Source: Climacium dendroides
Taxonomy: Eukaryota > Streptophyta > Bryopsida > Hypnales > Climaciaceae
Assembly: GCA_950106755.1 (NCBI GenBank)
Contig: OX467088.1
Location: 8,292,001-8,356,000 of the forward strand
Length of the DNA: 64,000 nt
Direction: 5' to 3'
Below the pieces are notes generated by a model. It made no database searches. It was not told the DNA's origin and saw only the letters and a list, made by a program, of their open reading frames with translations. Below are positions 37,082 through 48,456 of the stretch, one piece after another. Both the position numbers and the translations under genes were made by a program. Each line of letters begins with the position of its first letter. Position 1 is the first letter of the stretch.

Positions 37082-39642
37082 TAGCTATTTATTGTTATTA
37101 GAATGTTCAAATTTTTATAGTTTTCTGTTGATAAGTGAAAGGAGGTTCCAACGCACCAAAGAATGTGGCATCCAGAATCTGGATATCATAAGTAAAAGTT
37201 ATGAAGGGTATAAGTTTTTTTTGTAGATATTTTGAAATTGTTTCTTTTACGTAGGTACATATTGATTTTAGAGATGTAAACAAAGTGATGGTGGTGGTTT
37301 GGGGTTGATGGCACATTTGAGGTAACCTACCTTATTTGTTATCAACTTGGGAAGGTAGGAGGTCCAATAATTGAGATTGTAGGAGCTTATCCAAAAACCC
37401 ATTTGTCTCCCAAAAGGACACTAGTTCTTCAGGGGTTAATGCATTAGATGACCAAAAATGGCTTACGATTTTTGATACAATACAATATGTTTGGGCCTTA
37501 ATGGGATCCATTGTTCATTTTTTTTTACTAATTGTTCAAAAAACTTACTGTTTTTTTTTCTAGTATGGTCCAAATTGGACAATTTTGAATGGATGACTTA
37601 CTTGCTCACTTATCTACAATCTATAGAGGCTCTGAATCCTTTTCATTAATATTGACACAATTTGAATGTGGGACAAAAGTACAAAATTGTGGATACAAAT
37701 GGTAATCAATTGGTGGAAATTTGTTGTAGTGTCAAAATTTTAATTTGACACTCTATTGCCAAGCATATTGTATTGTATTAGAAATTGTAGGCCAATTCTC
37801 AAGCATTAAAGGGTTAAGCTCATGGGCTTTAAATCATATACCTCATGAAATCTATGCTATTTGTACATTTCACTTTCTCATTACTTCATCAATATACAAA
37901 TAATGTAAATTTTTAGGAAGTAAATGCTTTCAATGATTATTGCATTTTAACTTCAAAAATTCATAACTAATTCCTTAAAAGTTCAAAAAATATGAAACAA
38001 CTGGGACTAAATGCCAATTCCAATTTTCTTTCAAGAAAAAAAATTTGTAAAATATTTTAAGAATTCTAGGCTCCTCAAATTAATTTTTGACTCGTGAATG
38101 GGCACTTAATGGACTTCTTACCTTCCCCACTTTCACTCTCTAGAAATTAGATTGATTTACAACTACAAGAAATCATATTCCATAGCATCACCATCTCAAA
38201 CTTAAGGACAAATGGATTATTAACAAATATTGTACTGATTCAGTGCCTTCATCACTACGTACTATAATTGCATCGATTATGTGCATTTTTTACGCACTAA
38301 ATCAGTGCAAAAACAATGAATATCAATAGCGTACAATTTATGTACTTTAACTATATGATTGTTGTGTTTTGACAATTGCATGACAATTGCATCTATGTAG
38401 GAAATGTCTACACATGTTTCTTTTAGCAAGCATCTCCAAGAAAGTTTTAGAATTCCATTTTTAGAAATTTCAATGTTGGGATGATAATGCCTAAATTTTG
38501 TAAAATAACTTTACAACCTAAAATTGTTCACCTTTGATTCATTGAAGAATCTGATATCACATCATGTGATAAATTTGTTCAGAGGATGTTTTTGGAGTAA
38601 GATTCATTTTAGCACTCCTCATTAGAGAAGAAGTTGTAGGACATATGTATCTTTTACTAAAATTTTTAAAAGACAAAACTATACTTTTTGGAATGGCTAG
38701 AAAAAACTTGTTATTGAAGTTTTTGCATTTATGAAATTGCAACTAACAAGGATTTTTGTTCAAATTTGGGAAGATATAATATTATTATTATAAAAAAATA
38801 AAAAAGATTCTACTATTGAAGTCATTAGAAAACAAACAACATTCTACAAGAGTCTTTGTTCGTTAGAATTGGCTTGCTTCTCAAATAAGGTACCTATTCA
38901 AAATTTATTAGGGAAGCTAGTGTCTATGCAAAGCTCCTACTTTCCTTCAAGCCAATAAAATCAAATGAAGATTTTAGCCTTGCTTTGGATGAAAGTCTCC
39001 TAAAGTTGTTTTTATATATTGATATTGGCCCTTAAAGCACTACAATACACATTCAAATTCCTACTATTTACAACTAATATAGAGTTGGGGGCAAAAAGAT
39101 TTGTTTTGCATTGAAACACTTCTTCCTTCATGGTCAATATTGCACCAAATTTTATAACTAATTGCATATTCTAAAAACAATGAAAGAGAAACAAAATGTA
39201 TTATATTTTGAGGCATATCAAAAAAAGAAAAGTAACAAATTAAAATAACAAATTAAAATCATAGTTAGAAGACTCCAAAAGTTGTTTTAAATTCACTACC
39301 AACCTACCACCAATTTAATACTAGTCCATTTTCAATTTTCAAAACACTTGCTTTTAAATTTGAAGTACTTTTAGGCTCTAAACAACAATCTAGAGTCAAA
39401 ATAAGGTTGTTGGATGTTAATGAGTTTCAATTGGCAAATCCCATGAGAATTATATGTGCAAAATTATACTTAGTGGAAGTTAAAAGGATGGTAGGGCAAT
39501 TGCCTACATCTCAAATTCTAATTCATTTTCCCCGCTTTCTCAACTTTAATTTTAGAATGAATAGTTAGTTTTAAATTTGGTGAAGAATTGACTCTATGAG
39601 AAAGGTCCAAGTGAGGAATGGATTGTATTGCCCACATCTTTA
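37082..39642. other. AT-rich spacer with a decayed repeat, no gene seen
   Basis: The segment at about 37795-38120 is a diverged copy of the 32.5-kb element: CAAAAAATATGAAACAACTG followed by AATGCCAATTCCAA and ending GGACTTCTTACCTTCC. The rest has no supported feature. Confidence 0.5.
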
Positions 39643-39970
39643 AGGTAGGAGGTCTATAAAGCACCCATTTAAGAACTGAAAATTATTTTGGGGAGGTTAA
39701 AATACAATAAATTTTTTTATTGAATTATCCTTGAAAAAAAAATGGAATTAACATTCAACCTAAGTCATTTTATATTTTTAGGAGCACTTTGTAGAATTAG
39801 TTATGGATTTTTGAAGTTAAAACATAATAGTCACTGAAAGCGTCCACCTTGCGAAATGTACACTATTTTTACATTGTTAGAACAATAATATTAAAAAATC
39901 ATGTACAAATAGTGTTCACTTCAAGATGTAGAAGTTTTTAGAGCCCAAGATCTTTGTGAATGTCCTACCT
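39643..39970. mobile_element. TA-flanked AGGTA-family element, copy near 39.8 kb
   Basis: It starts AGGTAGGAGGTC and ends ..AATGTCCTACCT, flanked by TA on both sides, 328 bp. The core is in inverse orientation to the 32.5-kb copy (CATTTTATATTTTTAGGAGC, then AGCGTCCACCTTGCGAAATG). No coding capacity. Confidence 0.7.
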
Positions 39971-39976
39971 TAATTT

Positions 39977-42033
39977 AGGGCTAGTTTATACTTAGGGTTG
40001 AATTGAAGGCCGGCTGGAACTCTCCAAGTTTGAACCAATAGGATTATTCAATTTCTCTAAATCCGGCCCAAGGCATTTATACTTGGGGCTGGATGGAACT
40101 ACAACTCATCCTACCTATTGCCTTAGGTGGCATGATTTTGGCACCAAACCTTTTGGCCCTAGGGAAGCAATTAGGACAAGGTTTTTGGTGGCCCAAACTC
40201 CCATCTAGGGCCGGATTGGACTCTTCCGTTGGATTCTACAAACCTCAAATGTTTATTACACAAATTTTATTTTACTTTTTTACAAGCTCCAATAGCCTAG
40301 ACAAACACATGGAAAGGCTCATTGAGAAGCTATGAAGTTTGTATTACCTTATGTGCAAATTCTCTTACTCATTATGTGCGTACAATATGTCCATCACTTG
40401 ATTCATGCATATTATATGTCCATCATTTGGAATTAAACTTAGTTATAGTTTCCATTGGGCTTCATTAAATTCCATCATACTACTAAAATCACAAGGTCTT
40501 CCATAATATCACTTTTTTACACTGTGTGATATTACAGAGATCCAATACCTCTGTAATATCACATTTAACACAATGTGATATTTTAGAGTTCCAAAAGCCA
40601 TTTCACCTCTGTAATATCACATAGTGTAAAAATGTGATATTACAAAGGTATAATGATATTATGGAGGTTTCATATTTCTTGACTTCACACTTTATTTTAT
40701 TTCCACAATCATTTTACTTCCATGATTTGAATGTTGAAGCTTTGAATGTTCTTAATTCTAATGTTCTTTTCTTACTACCAATTGATTTGAAACTTTGTTA
40801 GATTGAAGCAATTTTGGATTTTACAACAAAGTATTTACAAAGTCTTTGCAATTTGACAAATTTGCATTTCAATTCTTCAATTTTGATCACCATTGTTTGT
40901 GAGTGAAGAAATTTATTAAGTGGTGGTGTTTTTGAGCTCAACAATACTTCCAAGGTATTCTTTTTACATTTGTTTTGAGCAAACTTGAATTCATGTATAG
41001 AATGGTGATTTCAACATTGAGTATCATTTGAACAATTTGAGTGTAATTTGAGCTTCAATCTCATTTAATTTCAAGAGATTGATATAATTAGAACCAAATT
41101 AGAGCCAAATTGGAGCCAAATTGATGAAAGTAATATAGTTAATGTATAGCAAAGCAAGCGCCAACTGCTAGTGGAATTATAAATGATTTATTGTACTTTT
41201 CTTTCCCTCGATTTTTCATAGTATGAGAAACATACGGAAATGCTTGATTGAAACCTATTTCGTCATATATGCAAAGAACTTGAGTCAATTGATGAAAATT
41301 TGAGGATGGTACTCTCTTTGAAACAATTGCCAATAAATTTTAGCATGAATAAAAATGGAATTGGCATCTAACCTAATTTGTTTCATATTTTTTAAGATCG
41401 TTGTGTAATTAGTTATGAATTTTTTAAAGTTGAAAGGCCTAAAAGTGACCACATCCTAAAATGTGCTAGTACATTCATTAAAGCAGAATGTACTTCTCTA
41501 TCAAGATCGCTCTTAGAGCATGGATGCTTTTAGAGAAAATTACCTTATGCATTTATTTATTTAATTTTTAACGAACATCATCATCTAAGTGACTACAATG
41601 AATTAACTATGTTTTAGCAGTGCACTTGTTCATTACAAATGTTATTCTATATAAAAGGAAAACCAAAACATTAAAGTAAAAAAAAATTCAAGTAAATAAA
41701 TAAAAAAATAAATGAATTTATTTTTTATTTTAGAAATAAGATATATAGGAACAAAAAAGAAAAAGAGAAAAAAAAAATCTTTGTTTTCAATTTTTTTTAA
41801 AAGAAAAGAAAAACATGCATATTTTTATGTATTTTCTTAATTGAGCATTGAGAAAATCCAAGAGCAAATGAATTGAAAATTTGGCCCTAGATCCGGTTCA
41901 AGGGATTTACATCCAGCCCAAGTTTTTCCACCTAGTCTAGTCCTTGGAGGCCGGATTGAAGGCCAAATTGAAGGCCAAATTGAAGGCAAATCTGGCTGGC
42001 CTTCCATCCAGCCTTAGGCACAGTATAAACCCT
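39977..42033. mobile_element. Composite inverted-repeat element of about 2 kb
   Basis: Left end AGGGCTAGTTTATACTTAGG with GAAGGCCGGCTGG just inside; right end is the complement of AGGGTTTATACTGTGCCTAA with GGAAGGCCAGCCAG just inside. Related phrases (CATTTATACTTGGGGCTGG near 40075; repeated GGCCAAATTGAAGGCC near 41960) suggest subterminal repeats or nested copies. It contains the palindrome cluster at 40510-40680 and an AGGTA-type fragment at about 41290-41550. No transposase was found. Confidence 0.55.
40510..40680. repeat. Cluster of three palindromes (TGTAATATCACA type)
   Basis: Three successive hairpins share one unit: AATATCAC..GTGTGATATTACAGAG; CCTCTGTAATATCACATTTA .. AATGTGATATTTTAGAG; CCTCTGTAATATCACATAGT .. 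AATGTGATATTACAAAGG. Each arm is about 16-18 bases. The array could form cruciforms or a branched RNA. Confidence 0.85.
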
Positions 42034-42834
42034 CCCTTATATTTTCTACAAAACATAAAATTAGTCAAATCTTTGTATGTTATTGTTGGCAAATAAAAAG
42101 GAGCTCCGAAGCATGAGACAAATGGTCAACTAGATACCATATGCAAAGTTTGAAAGGGTCAAATTATTTTTTTTCTAGGTGATCAAATACCACCTCTTTA
42201 TCCACTGTTGACAGGGTGTACATTTGTTTACTCAATATGTACCTATTGTGTAAGATTTGACAATGGATCCGTGACAGCTTTTGGGTCCGACTGACAGGAA
42301 TCCTGCCTTCTGCCGACTGACTCCCTCTAAAGCAGAACGACCCCATCCACAAGGGAAGCGTCCTCGAAGCTGCATCCGGCACCATTTTTCATCCATTCCA
42401 GCTAATCTTTTCATCCCATCCCGAAACTGCCCCCGAAGATGCTCGGAAGCTACCGACCTCATTGAATGGATTAGATTACTCTGTTCATCCGTCTCCAGTC
42501 CGGCTTCAATTCCTTTGGGGCCCTCGGCCAGTCCACACGCTTCCCAGCCGCGGCTTTGACACGACAATGATTGTATCTGTCTGAAGCGCTTCGCCAACTT
42601 TTGCACAATCAGATCACCGCAAACAAGCGAACCCCTTTTTTTCTCACGGAGTATTTTTTTGGAGTAACGAGCAAGGATCCTGGTCAGACTTGCTGGCGTG
42701 GTTGAAGTTAGGTGTCGAAATCGCGGCGGATGGAGCGGAGGAGAGGTAACTGCCTCGTAGATTCCGAGCTTTGGAAATCCTTCAAGGTCACACGCAGCAT
42801 GCATTGTTGATTTTCCGGCGTCGTGAAGTTCACG
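42034..42834 (+). promoter_or_regulatory. Promoter and 5' leader of the RGLG-type gene
   Basis: Composition becomes GC-rich at about 42250. The end of the stretch, CACG|GTGAGT at 42834/42835, is a strong splice donor pairing with GATTGCAG at 43079, which gives a 245-bp intron in the 5' untranslated region. A 210-codon minus-strand ORF here (42232-42864) has no recognisable domain and is taken as a chance ORF in GC-rich sequence. Confidence 0.5.
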
Positions 42835-43089
42835 GTGAGTGGGGAGATCAATTTCGTAGTTCACTATGATTGCAATGGTTTGTGGGTTTCTCGAAGACTG
42901 GGGAAATTTCCACTCCAGGAGTCCGACAAACAGTTCTGCTTTTACCGACTGACAGGAATGTCTGCCAGCGCACTCAGCCTGGGCCTTTACTTCTGTCTAA
43001 AGGGTGTGTTTTGGCTATGTGTGTTCATTTTGAGTGTGCGCTTCGTGTGTAATCGATTGAAGAGCGTTGCCGATTGCAGGTTAGGGATC

Positions 43090-45753
43090 ATGGGCAACAA
43101 CGGGTCTTCTTCCTCCAGTACTAACATCCCGCGCCGCTCGTCCTCTCATTACGACTCGGGCTCTTCTTCCCGATCAAACCTACCATCGCCTCGTTACAGC
43201 AGCGCTTACTACGAAGACCAAGGTCCTTCATCGCCTCCTCTTTACGCACAACCCCCTCCACCCCCTCCGAAGAAAACGTTTCAGCGACGGCGGTCGCGTA
43301 AATTCTCGGTTATCAACGACAATTACAGTTCCGTGGAGCAGGTGCAACAGGCGCTGGGGGACTCAGGGCTTGAGTCTTCCAACCTCATCGTGGGCATCGA
43401 CTTCACCAAGAGCAACGAGTGGACGGGGAAGCACTCATTCTCCGGGCGGAGCCTGCACGCTATTGGGAGTGAGCCCAACCCGTACGAGAAGGCGCTTGCG
43501 ATTGTGGGCAAGACGTTGTCGAAATTCGACGAGGATAATCTGATTCCTTGCTTTGGTTTTGGGGATTCGACCACACATGACAAGCATGTGTTCAGCTTCA
43601 ATTCGGATCACCGCCCCTGCGAAGGGTTTGAGGAAGCGTTGGCGAGGTATCGGACGATTGTGCCGCACCTACGACTTGCGGGACCGACGTCGTTCGCGCC
43701 CATCATCAACGCCGCGGTGGATATCGTGGAGGAGAGCGGAGGGCAGTATCATGTGCTCATCATCATCGCAGGTTGGTTTAGGGTTTCTACTTTTCTTCGT
43801 GCAATGCAATGTTGGTTTGCTTTCCTGGTTTTGTTTACTGCTTACGAGCTGCCCGTCTTCGCGGATGGTGGTGCACCACCTGTAGATTAGAAGGTCTCAA
43901 TCTGCAAGGCTTCATTGAGATTATGGAGCTTTTGAGGTTGTTTTCAAGTTGGCCAATCGTTGAATGAGCCATCTCAGTCTGTGCAACTCCATCAACACAA
44001 GCTTCATTGGGCTTCGTTCCTGGGGTAGATTGCTGCGTGAAAGCCTGATCCTCTTCTCGAATGACAGAGGTGCACATAGCTCATTCAGCAATTGCATTGA
44101 GATTCTGGAGCGCTTGAGCTTGTTCTCGATTCGGGCAATTGCTGAATGAGCTATCTCAACCTGCGTGCAATTCTGTCAACACAAGTTTCAATAGACTTTG
44201 TTGGCCTTGGACCAAAGGGGATGGCTTTGTTGACTCTACCGAAAGGGAGGAGACCAAGTTCATCAACACAGGCTACATCCACAGTGAAGTGCCAAATAGT
44301 TGCCAACCTTTGCTGCTTTTTTATGTTTGTCGGGACTCCAAAACCAAGCTTTAGGGCAGACTTCATTGTGCCAGCAAAGTTGGTGGAGGTCGGAGTCGGG
44401 AATACCTTTGCCGGCATTGGTCGTCAAAACAATCCTAGTTCGCGTCTATGCGAGTAGGGGAAAGTAGTGATGGCGTCTTATTGCCTTGTTGTCAGAGTGT
44501 GTTGATATCAAAATGTGAATGTGTGATGATGTCGATTCTTTAACAAATCCCACGCTGGGAGTTTTTATCCAAATTGGGCATATGATATGCATTTGGAAAG
44601 CTCGCGACAACTTCCAGTTCGTCAACTTCTATTGGAGGTCAAATCCAATTCCCTATTTTTGGTGGTTTCTGCATTTAGTATACTATTAATGTCTTGTTGA
44701 GAAGAGGATTGGATTGAGTTCTTTCTTCTAGTCACTGCATGTTGTTTCATGCCCTAAACCCCATCCTCCGCACACTCTTTTAAGAAGTCCGTCGATCTCC
44801 AAGATTTGAAAGTCTTGGTGTAGTTCAGAGGAGAGTGTTATGTCCAAAGCCCGTCTCAGTCCCAAACAATCCTAGTCCTAGTCCAGTTATCTGGTGAAGG
44901 TCTGAATTCCATTCCATGGACTCAATGTGTTCCCGAATGCCTGTGTGATCCCACAGATGGTCAGGTAACCCGAAGCGTGGACGTCGCCGACGGCCAGCAA
45001 AGCCCTCAAGAGCAAGCCACGATCGACGCCATCGTGAACGCGAGCTCCTACCCTCTTTCCATCGTCCTGGTCGGCGTGGGCGACGGCCCTTGGGACATGA
45101 TGCGCGAGTTCGACGACAACTTGCCTCTCCGCAGCTTCGACAACTTCCAGTTCGTCAACTTCACCGCCATCATGCAACGCAACTTGCCTGCCTTGCAGAA
45201 GGAGGCCAGCTTCGCTTTGGCCGCGCTCATGGAAATTCCGCAGCAGTACCGCGCCACGCTCGAGCTCGAGATGCTGAGCAAGCAGGTGGGGAGGTCGCCG
45301 GGAGTGAAACCGCTGTTGCCCCCGCCCAAGGTCATGCAGAGAGACGGGTATCCCATGTCCGGGTACCAACCACCACAACCACAGCAGCAGCAACAACAAC
45401 AGGGGTATCAGTCGAGGCAGCAGGGGTATAATGGCGGGTATCAAAACTATGGGCGTCCACCGTCGAGTCGAGAGCAATACCCCGCTACACAACATGGGTA
45501 TGGTGGTGGTGGTGGCTATGAGTACCAGGGGTACAGCAATTGGGACTCCCCGCCTTCGGCGCCGATTTCGAATTCGAACCCATTTGCTCGCGGGAATCAG
45601 GAAGCGCCGAATGTGGATTGCCCTGTTTGTCTCTCTGACAAGAAGGACATGGCTTTCAATTGTGGGCATCAGACGTGCCGGGGGTGTGCGGAGAGTCTGC
45701 AGTGTTGCCCTATTTGCAGGGAACCGATTACCACTCGAATACGGCTTTACTAA
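43090..45753 (+). CDS. RGLG-type RING E3 ubiquitin ligase (copine/vWA domain)
   Basis: Two coding exons, 43090-43771 and 44957-45753, join in phase (GCA G|AT GGT) to give 492 residues. The N terminus [10 protein letters not shown] carries Gly2, the signal for N-myristoylation, so membrane association is expected, as reported for Arabidopsis RGLG1/2. A Ser-rich and Pro-rich leader is followed by the copine/vWA domain (about 85-330) with the metal site [12 protein letters not shown] (Asp about 104), [22 protein letters not shown] and [18 protein letters not shown] Gln/Gly/Tyr-rich linker (about 365-440) leads to a C-terminal RING-HC finger (CPVC at about 449, CGHQTC, CCPICR). In Arabidopsis these enzymes make K63-linked chains and affect auxin, ABA and drought responses; that role is inferred here. 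The start was chosen because upstream in-frame Met codons lie inside a predicted leader intron. Confidence 0.92.
43914..44277. repeat. 182-bp tandem duplication inside the RGLG intron
   Basis: ATTGAGATT.TGGAGC.CTTGAG starts at 43914 and again at 44096. The pairs continue through GAATGAGC.ATCTCA, then TGCAA.TC..TCAACACAAG. The copies have diverged noticeably, so the duplication is not recent. The exact right end is uncertain. Confidence 0.8.
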
Positions 45754-47991
45754 GGCGCGAGTAGGAGAACTGAGATTGGTGTCATGGGTGTGGTGTGAGG
45801 AGAGGAAATGGGATGCTGTGGATGGAGGGAAGGGTCAGATCAGATCAGAGTGTTGGATTGTTTCAGTCGAGCGATCTCGTGCAACTATGGAAACTCCCCT
45901 TCTTCAATGGTTGCGGACAAATCGAGATGGTTTTGAATGCGACTGGGTACAATCTGAGCTAGTTAATCTGTCTGATGGCGTGGGGCTCCCCGAAATGACA
46001 TCGTTGGAATGTGTTAACTGATGTACTACAGTCGGTGACAGTGTGCAGGATGTTGGTTACGGAGAAGAAGATTATATTGATGAGGTCTGAGTGTAGTAGT
46101 CTAGAGCTCTACCAGCAGCTGTATTTCCTCATAGTGAGCTGGAAAATTGATGATGGGTTAACTAACGGGAGACCAGGGTTAGGACAACATTCAGAGTAGG
46201 ATCTGAAGAAATTTTATATTTGATTTTAGTTATTTTAGAATAAATCTTTGCAGAGGGGAGGAGCTTCTTGCTGGTGACTTCGTGGGTTAGTTATGGATCT
46301 TGTGAAGTATTGATCCGCACTGGGGTTCATCTATTAAGATTAGGATCATTTGATCACAAGGCTCAAGGTGAAGACATTTTGTAAATAGGTAGCGGGTGTC
46401 AGTGATGCGGAATTTTAAACGTCGTTACGCAGGGGAGATGTCGGTGGAGGTTATTGGTTGTACAGTAGTACAGTGAAGGGGATTTATATCTGAATCTAGA
46501 CTACTGTATGTGAACACTGGTTTTGTTTGGGCTAAAACCCTTGTTTGGGTCTATTAAACCCTAAGTTCCTGGATTGAGGCGTTTCTTGGGCCTGAAGTTT
46601 TGCCGCTAGATTTTGTAATCCATTTTTGCAGAATTTCAGTTAGTGACCATGATTATAAGATACCCTCGTTTGAGGGTTTTTTTTCCTTTTGTGAGGTATT
46701 TTTGGTAGTAAGAATGAATGGCAATTAGGAATAGACTTTAGTAGTATTCATTACCACTGTCTTTCATTTCCTCTTATTAGTTACTAGCCCACAATCCTGG
46801 TGGTCTTTCTGTTAACTCATAAAAAAGAGAAAGTTAGAATGTTTCAAATAAAACTTTGAAAAAGTATTGGCTGAAGCTGATGAAATGTGATGTATTTAAC
46901 CCTTAAATGTTGATGAGGATGTTTGGTGTTTGATGGATGACAAAGAATTCTTCCAGTAGGATAGAAGCAACAATGATCCTAAAACTAATTTATGGAATTT
47001 AGTGCAATATGCTACCTTCAAGAGAAACATGCATCAACTTTGGCTACCTTGAGAGTGAGTAGTATTAAAGAAAGAAAGAAAAGAAAGAAAGAGAGGACTT
47101 TGTAAGTTGTAAAGGATTATTGGGAGTACTAATTCCAATGTGGAGGAAGTTGCAAATTGGCTATTAAATTCTATTGTTTGTTGTAGTCTTGGCTAAAATC
47201 ATAATTTTTTCAAGGATTTTCTCCAATGTACATTTAGCTACTGAAAATTTTCAATAATAATTTAGCAAATTTTAGAAAAAATTCTATGAATAATCAATAG
47301 AAGTGCAACTATTCATCCTCAGAATTTTGTTGTGAAAAAGGGAAGTCTTCTATAGTAGTTTGACTTCCAATGAGTGCATTTATAATTTTGTAAGCAAATG
47401 ATTTACATGGTAACCAAAGGAATGATTTCCATGATCTTTTAAAGGTTCATCCTTTAAGGGTTATCTTGAATTGTATAATGTATTCCCTTCAAAAACACTA
47501 GCTACAAGCTATTCAATAAATGGGACCATTTGAAAGAGAAATGAAAATGAGGGGTCCATCTTGGCAAATAATTATGTGATATCAATTATGTATATTGGTA
47601 CAAATGTGGATATAAATATGTATCCAAATTTAATTGATATAGATATTTGAATTATTAGGTTTAAGTTTGTTAATTAAAACTTTAGCACATTGGTTAACTA
47701 TCTACTCAAATATGCATGTAATAATGCTTCAAATAATAGTGAGGATTGCTTTGGTTTGTTTCTACTATCAATATTGTTGATATTTTAATTTCTTTAGAGT
47801 TTTTTATTGCCTTATTTTTAGAAATTGGTTTTCTATTTGGTCTAATTAAAAATGAACAAAATCAAGCATTCCTTTTTTTATAAATATATTGATTTAATCA
47901 TTTCAAAACTTCAACCAATTTCTAATTATTTTTTCTATCGAGTAATGTAATGCTCAAGGTGTAAGGTTCTACTAGTATATAACCAAATCTA
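45754..47991. other. 3' flank of RGLG gene and AT-rich spacer
   Basis: The first part, to about 46260, is probably the RGLG 3' untranslated region; an AATAAA lies near 46240. ORFs here are out of frame with the gene and show no domain. The part at 46930-47460 is a copy of the dispersed repeat described at 3540. A GAAA microsatellite lies near 47070-47095. Confidence 0.5.
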
Positions 47992-48456
47992 CTATTGAAA
48001 GGTTGGTGTCTTGTTAAGATAATCTGGCCAAGGACTTGGTGGCAAGGGAGTTATGTAACAATCTGAGATAGATGAGCATGTACATGTTAGATATCGTATG
48101 TGAGGCAACCACCAACTAGTTTCTTTTAATAAAATATATTCTTTATCCGTTACATCTTCAAAAGCTAAACACCTAGGTATTAGTACATTTTGGATTTTTG
48201 CCTTATGAATTGCAAATTGTTTCCTATGTTTGGGATAAAATCTAGGTCCAGTGTATTTGCAAGTACGAAGGTTCATATGACAAAAATGATCATATACTTC
48301 TCGATCCATCATAGAATCTTTAAGAGTGGCTCTAAAAAGTGCTAATTTTTTAAGTTTTTCTAATGCTTCTTTTTCATTATAGCGAATTGGATCATGTGGT
48401 TTTTTTGCCAATCTCTTTAATTTTTTTGGAGGTTGTAGTGCTGGATGTATTGACAT
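47992..48456 (-). CDS. Orphan ORF, 154 codons, basic
   Basis: This open frame is unusually long for such AT-rich surroundings. It begins MSIHPALQPPKKLKRLAKKP, a strongly basic N terminus resembling a nuclear localisation signal. A charged helix-like stretch (EKEALEKLKKLALFR) and then paired Cys/His positions (HFCHMNLRTCKY) follow, and it ends in a Pro-rich tail. No family is recognised. It could be an intact small gene, one exon of a larger gene, or a fragment of a mobile element. No splice-linked second exon was found nearby. Confidence 0.35.
   Translation of the reverse strand: MSIHPALQPPKKLKRLAKKPHDPIRYNEKEALEKLKKLALFRATLKDSMMDREVYDHFCHMNLRTCKYTGPRFYPKHRKQFAIHKAKIQNVLIPRCLAFEDVTDKEYILLKETSWWLPHIRYLTCTCSSISDCYITPLPPSPWPDYLNKTPTFQ

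Noticed and set aside
42232..42864. 210-codon minus-strand ORF upstream of the RGLG gene
   Set aside because: It overlaps the GC-rich leader and promoter of the plus-strand gene, has no recognisable domain, and GC-rich sequence readily gives long chance ORFs.
44887..45669. 260-codon minus-strand ORF
   Set aside because: It is the exact antisense shadow of RGLG exon 2, which has clear vWA and RING motifs on the plus strand.
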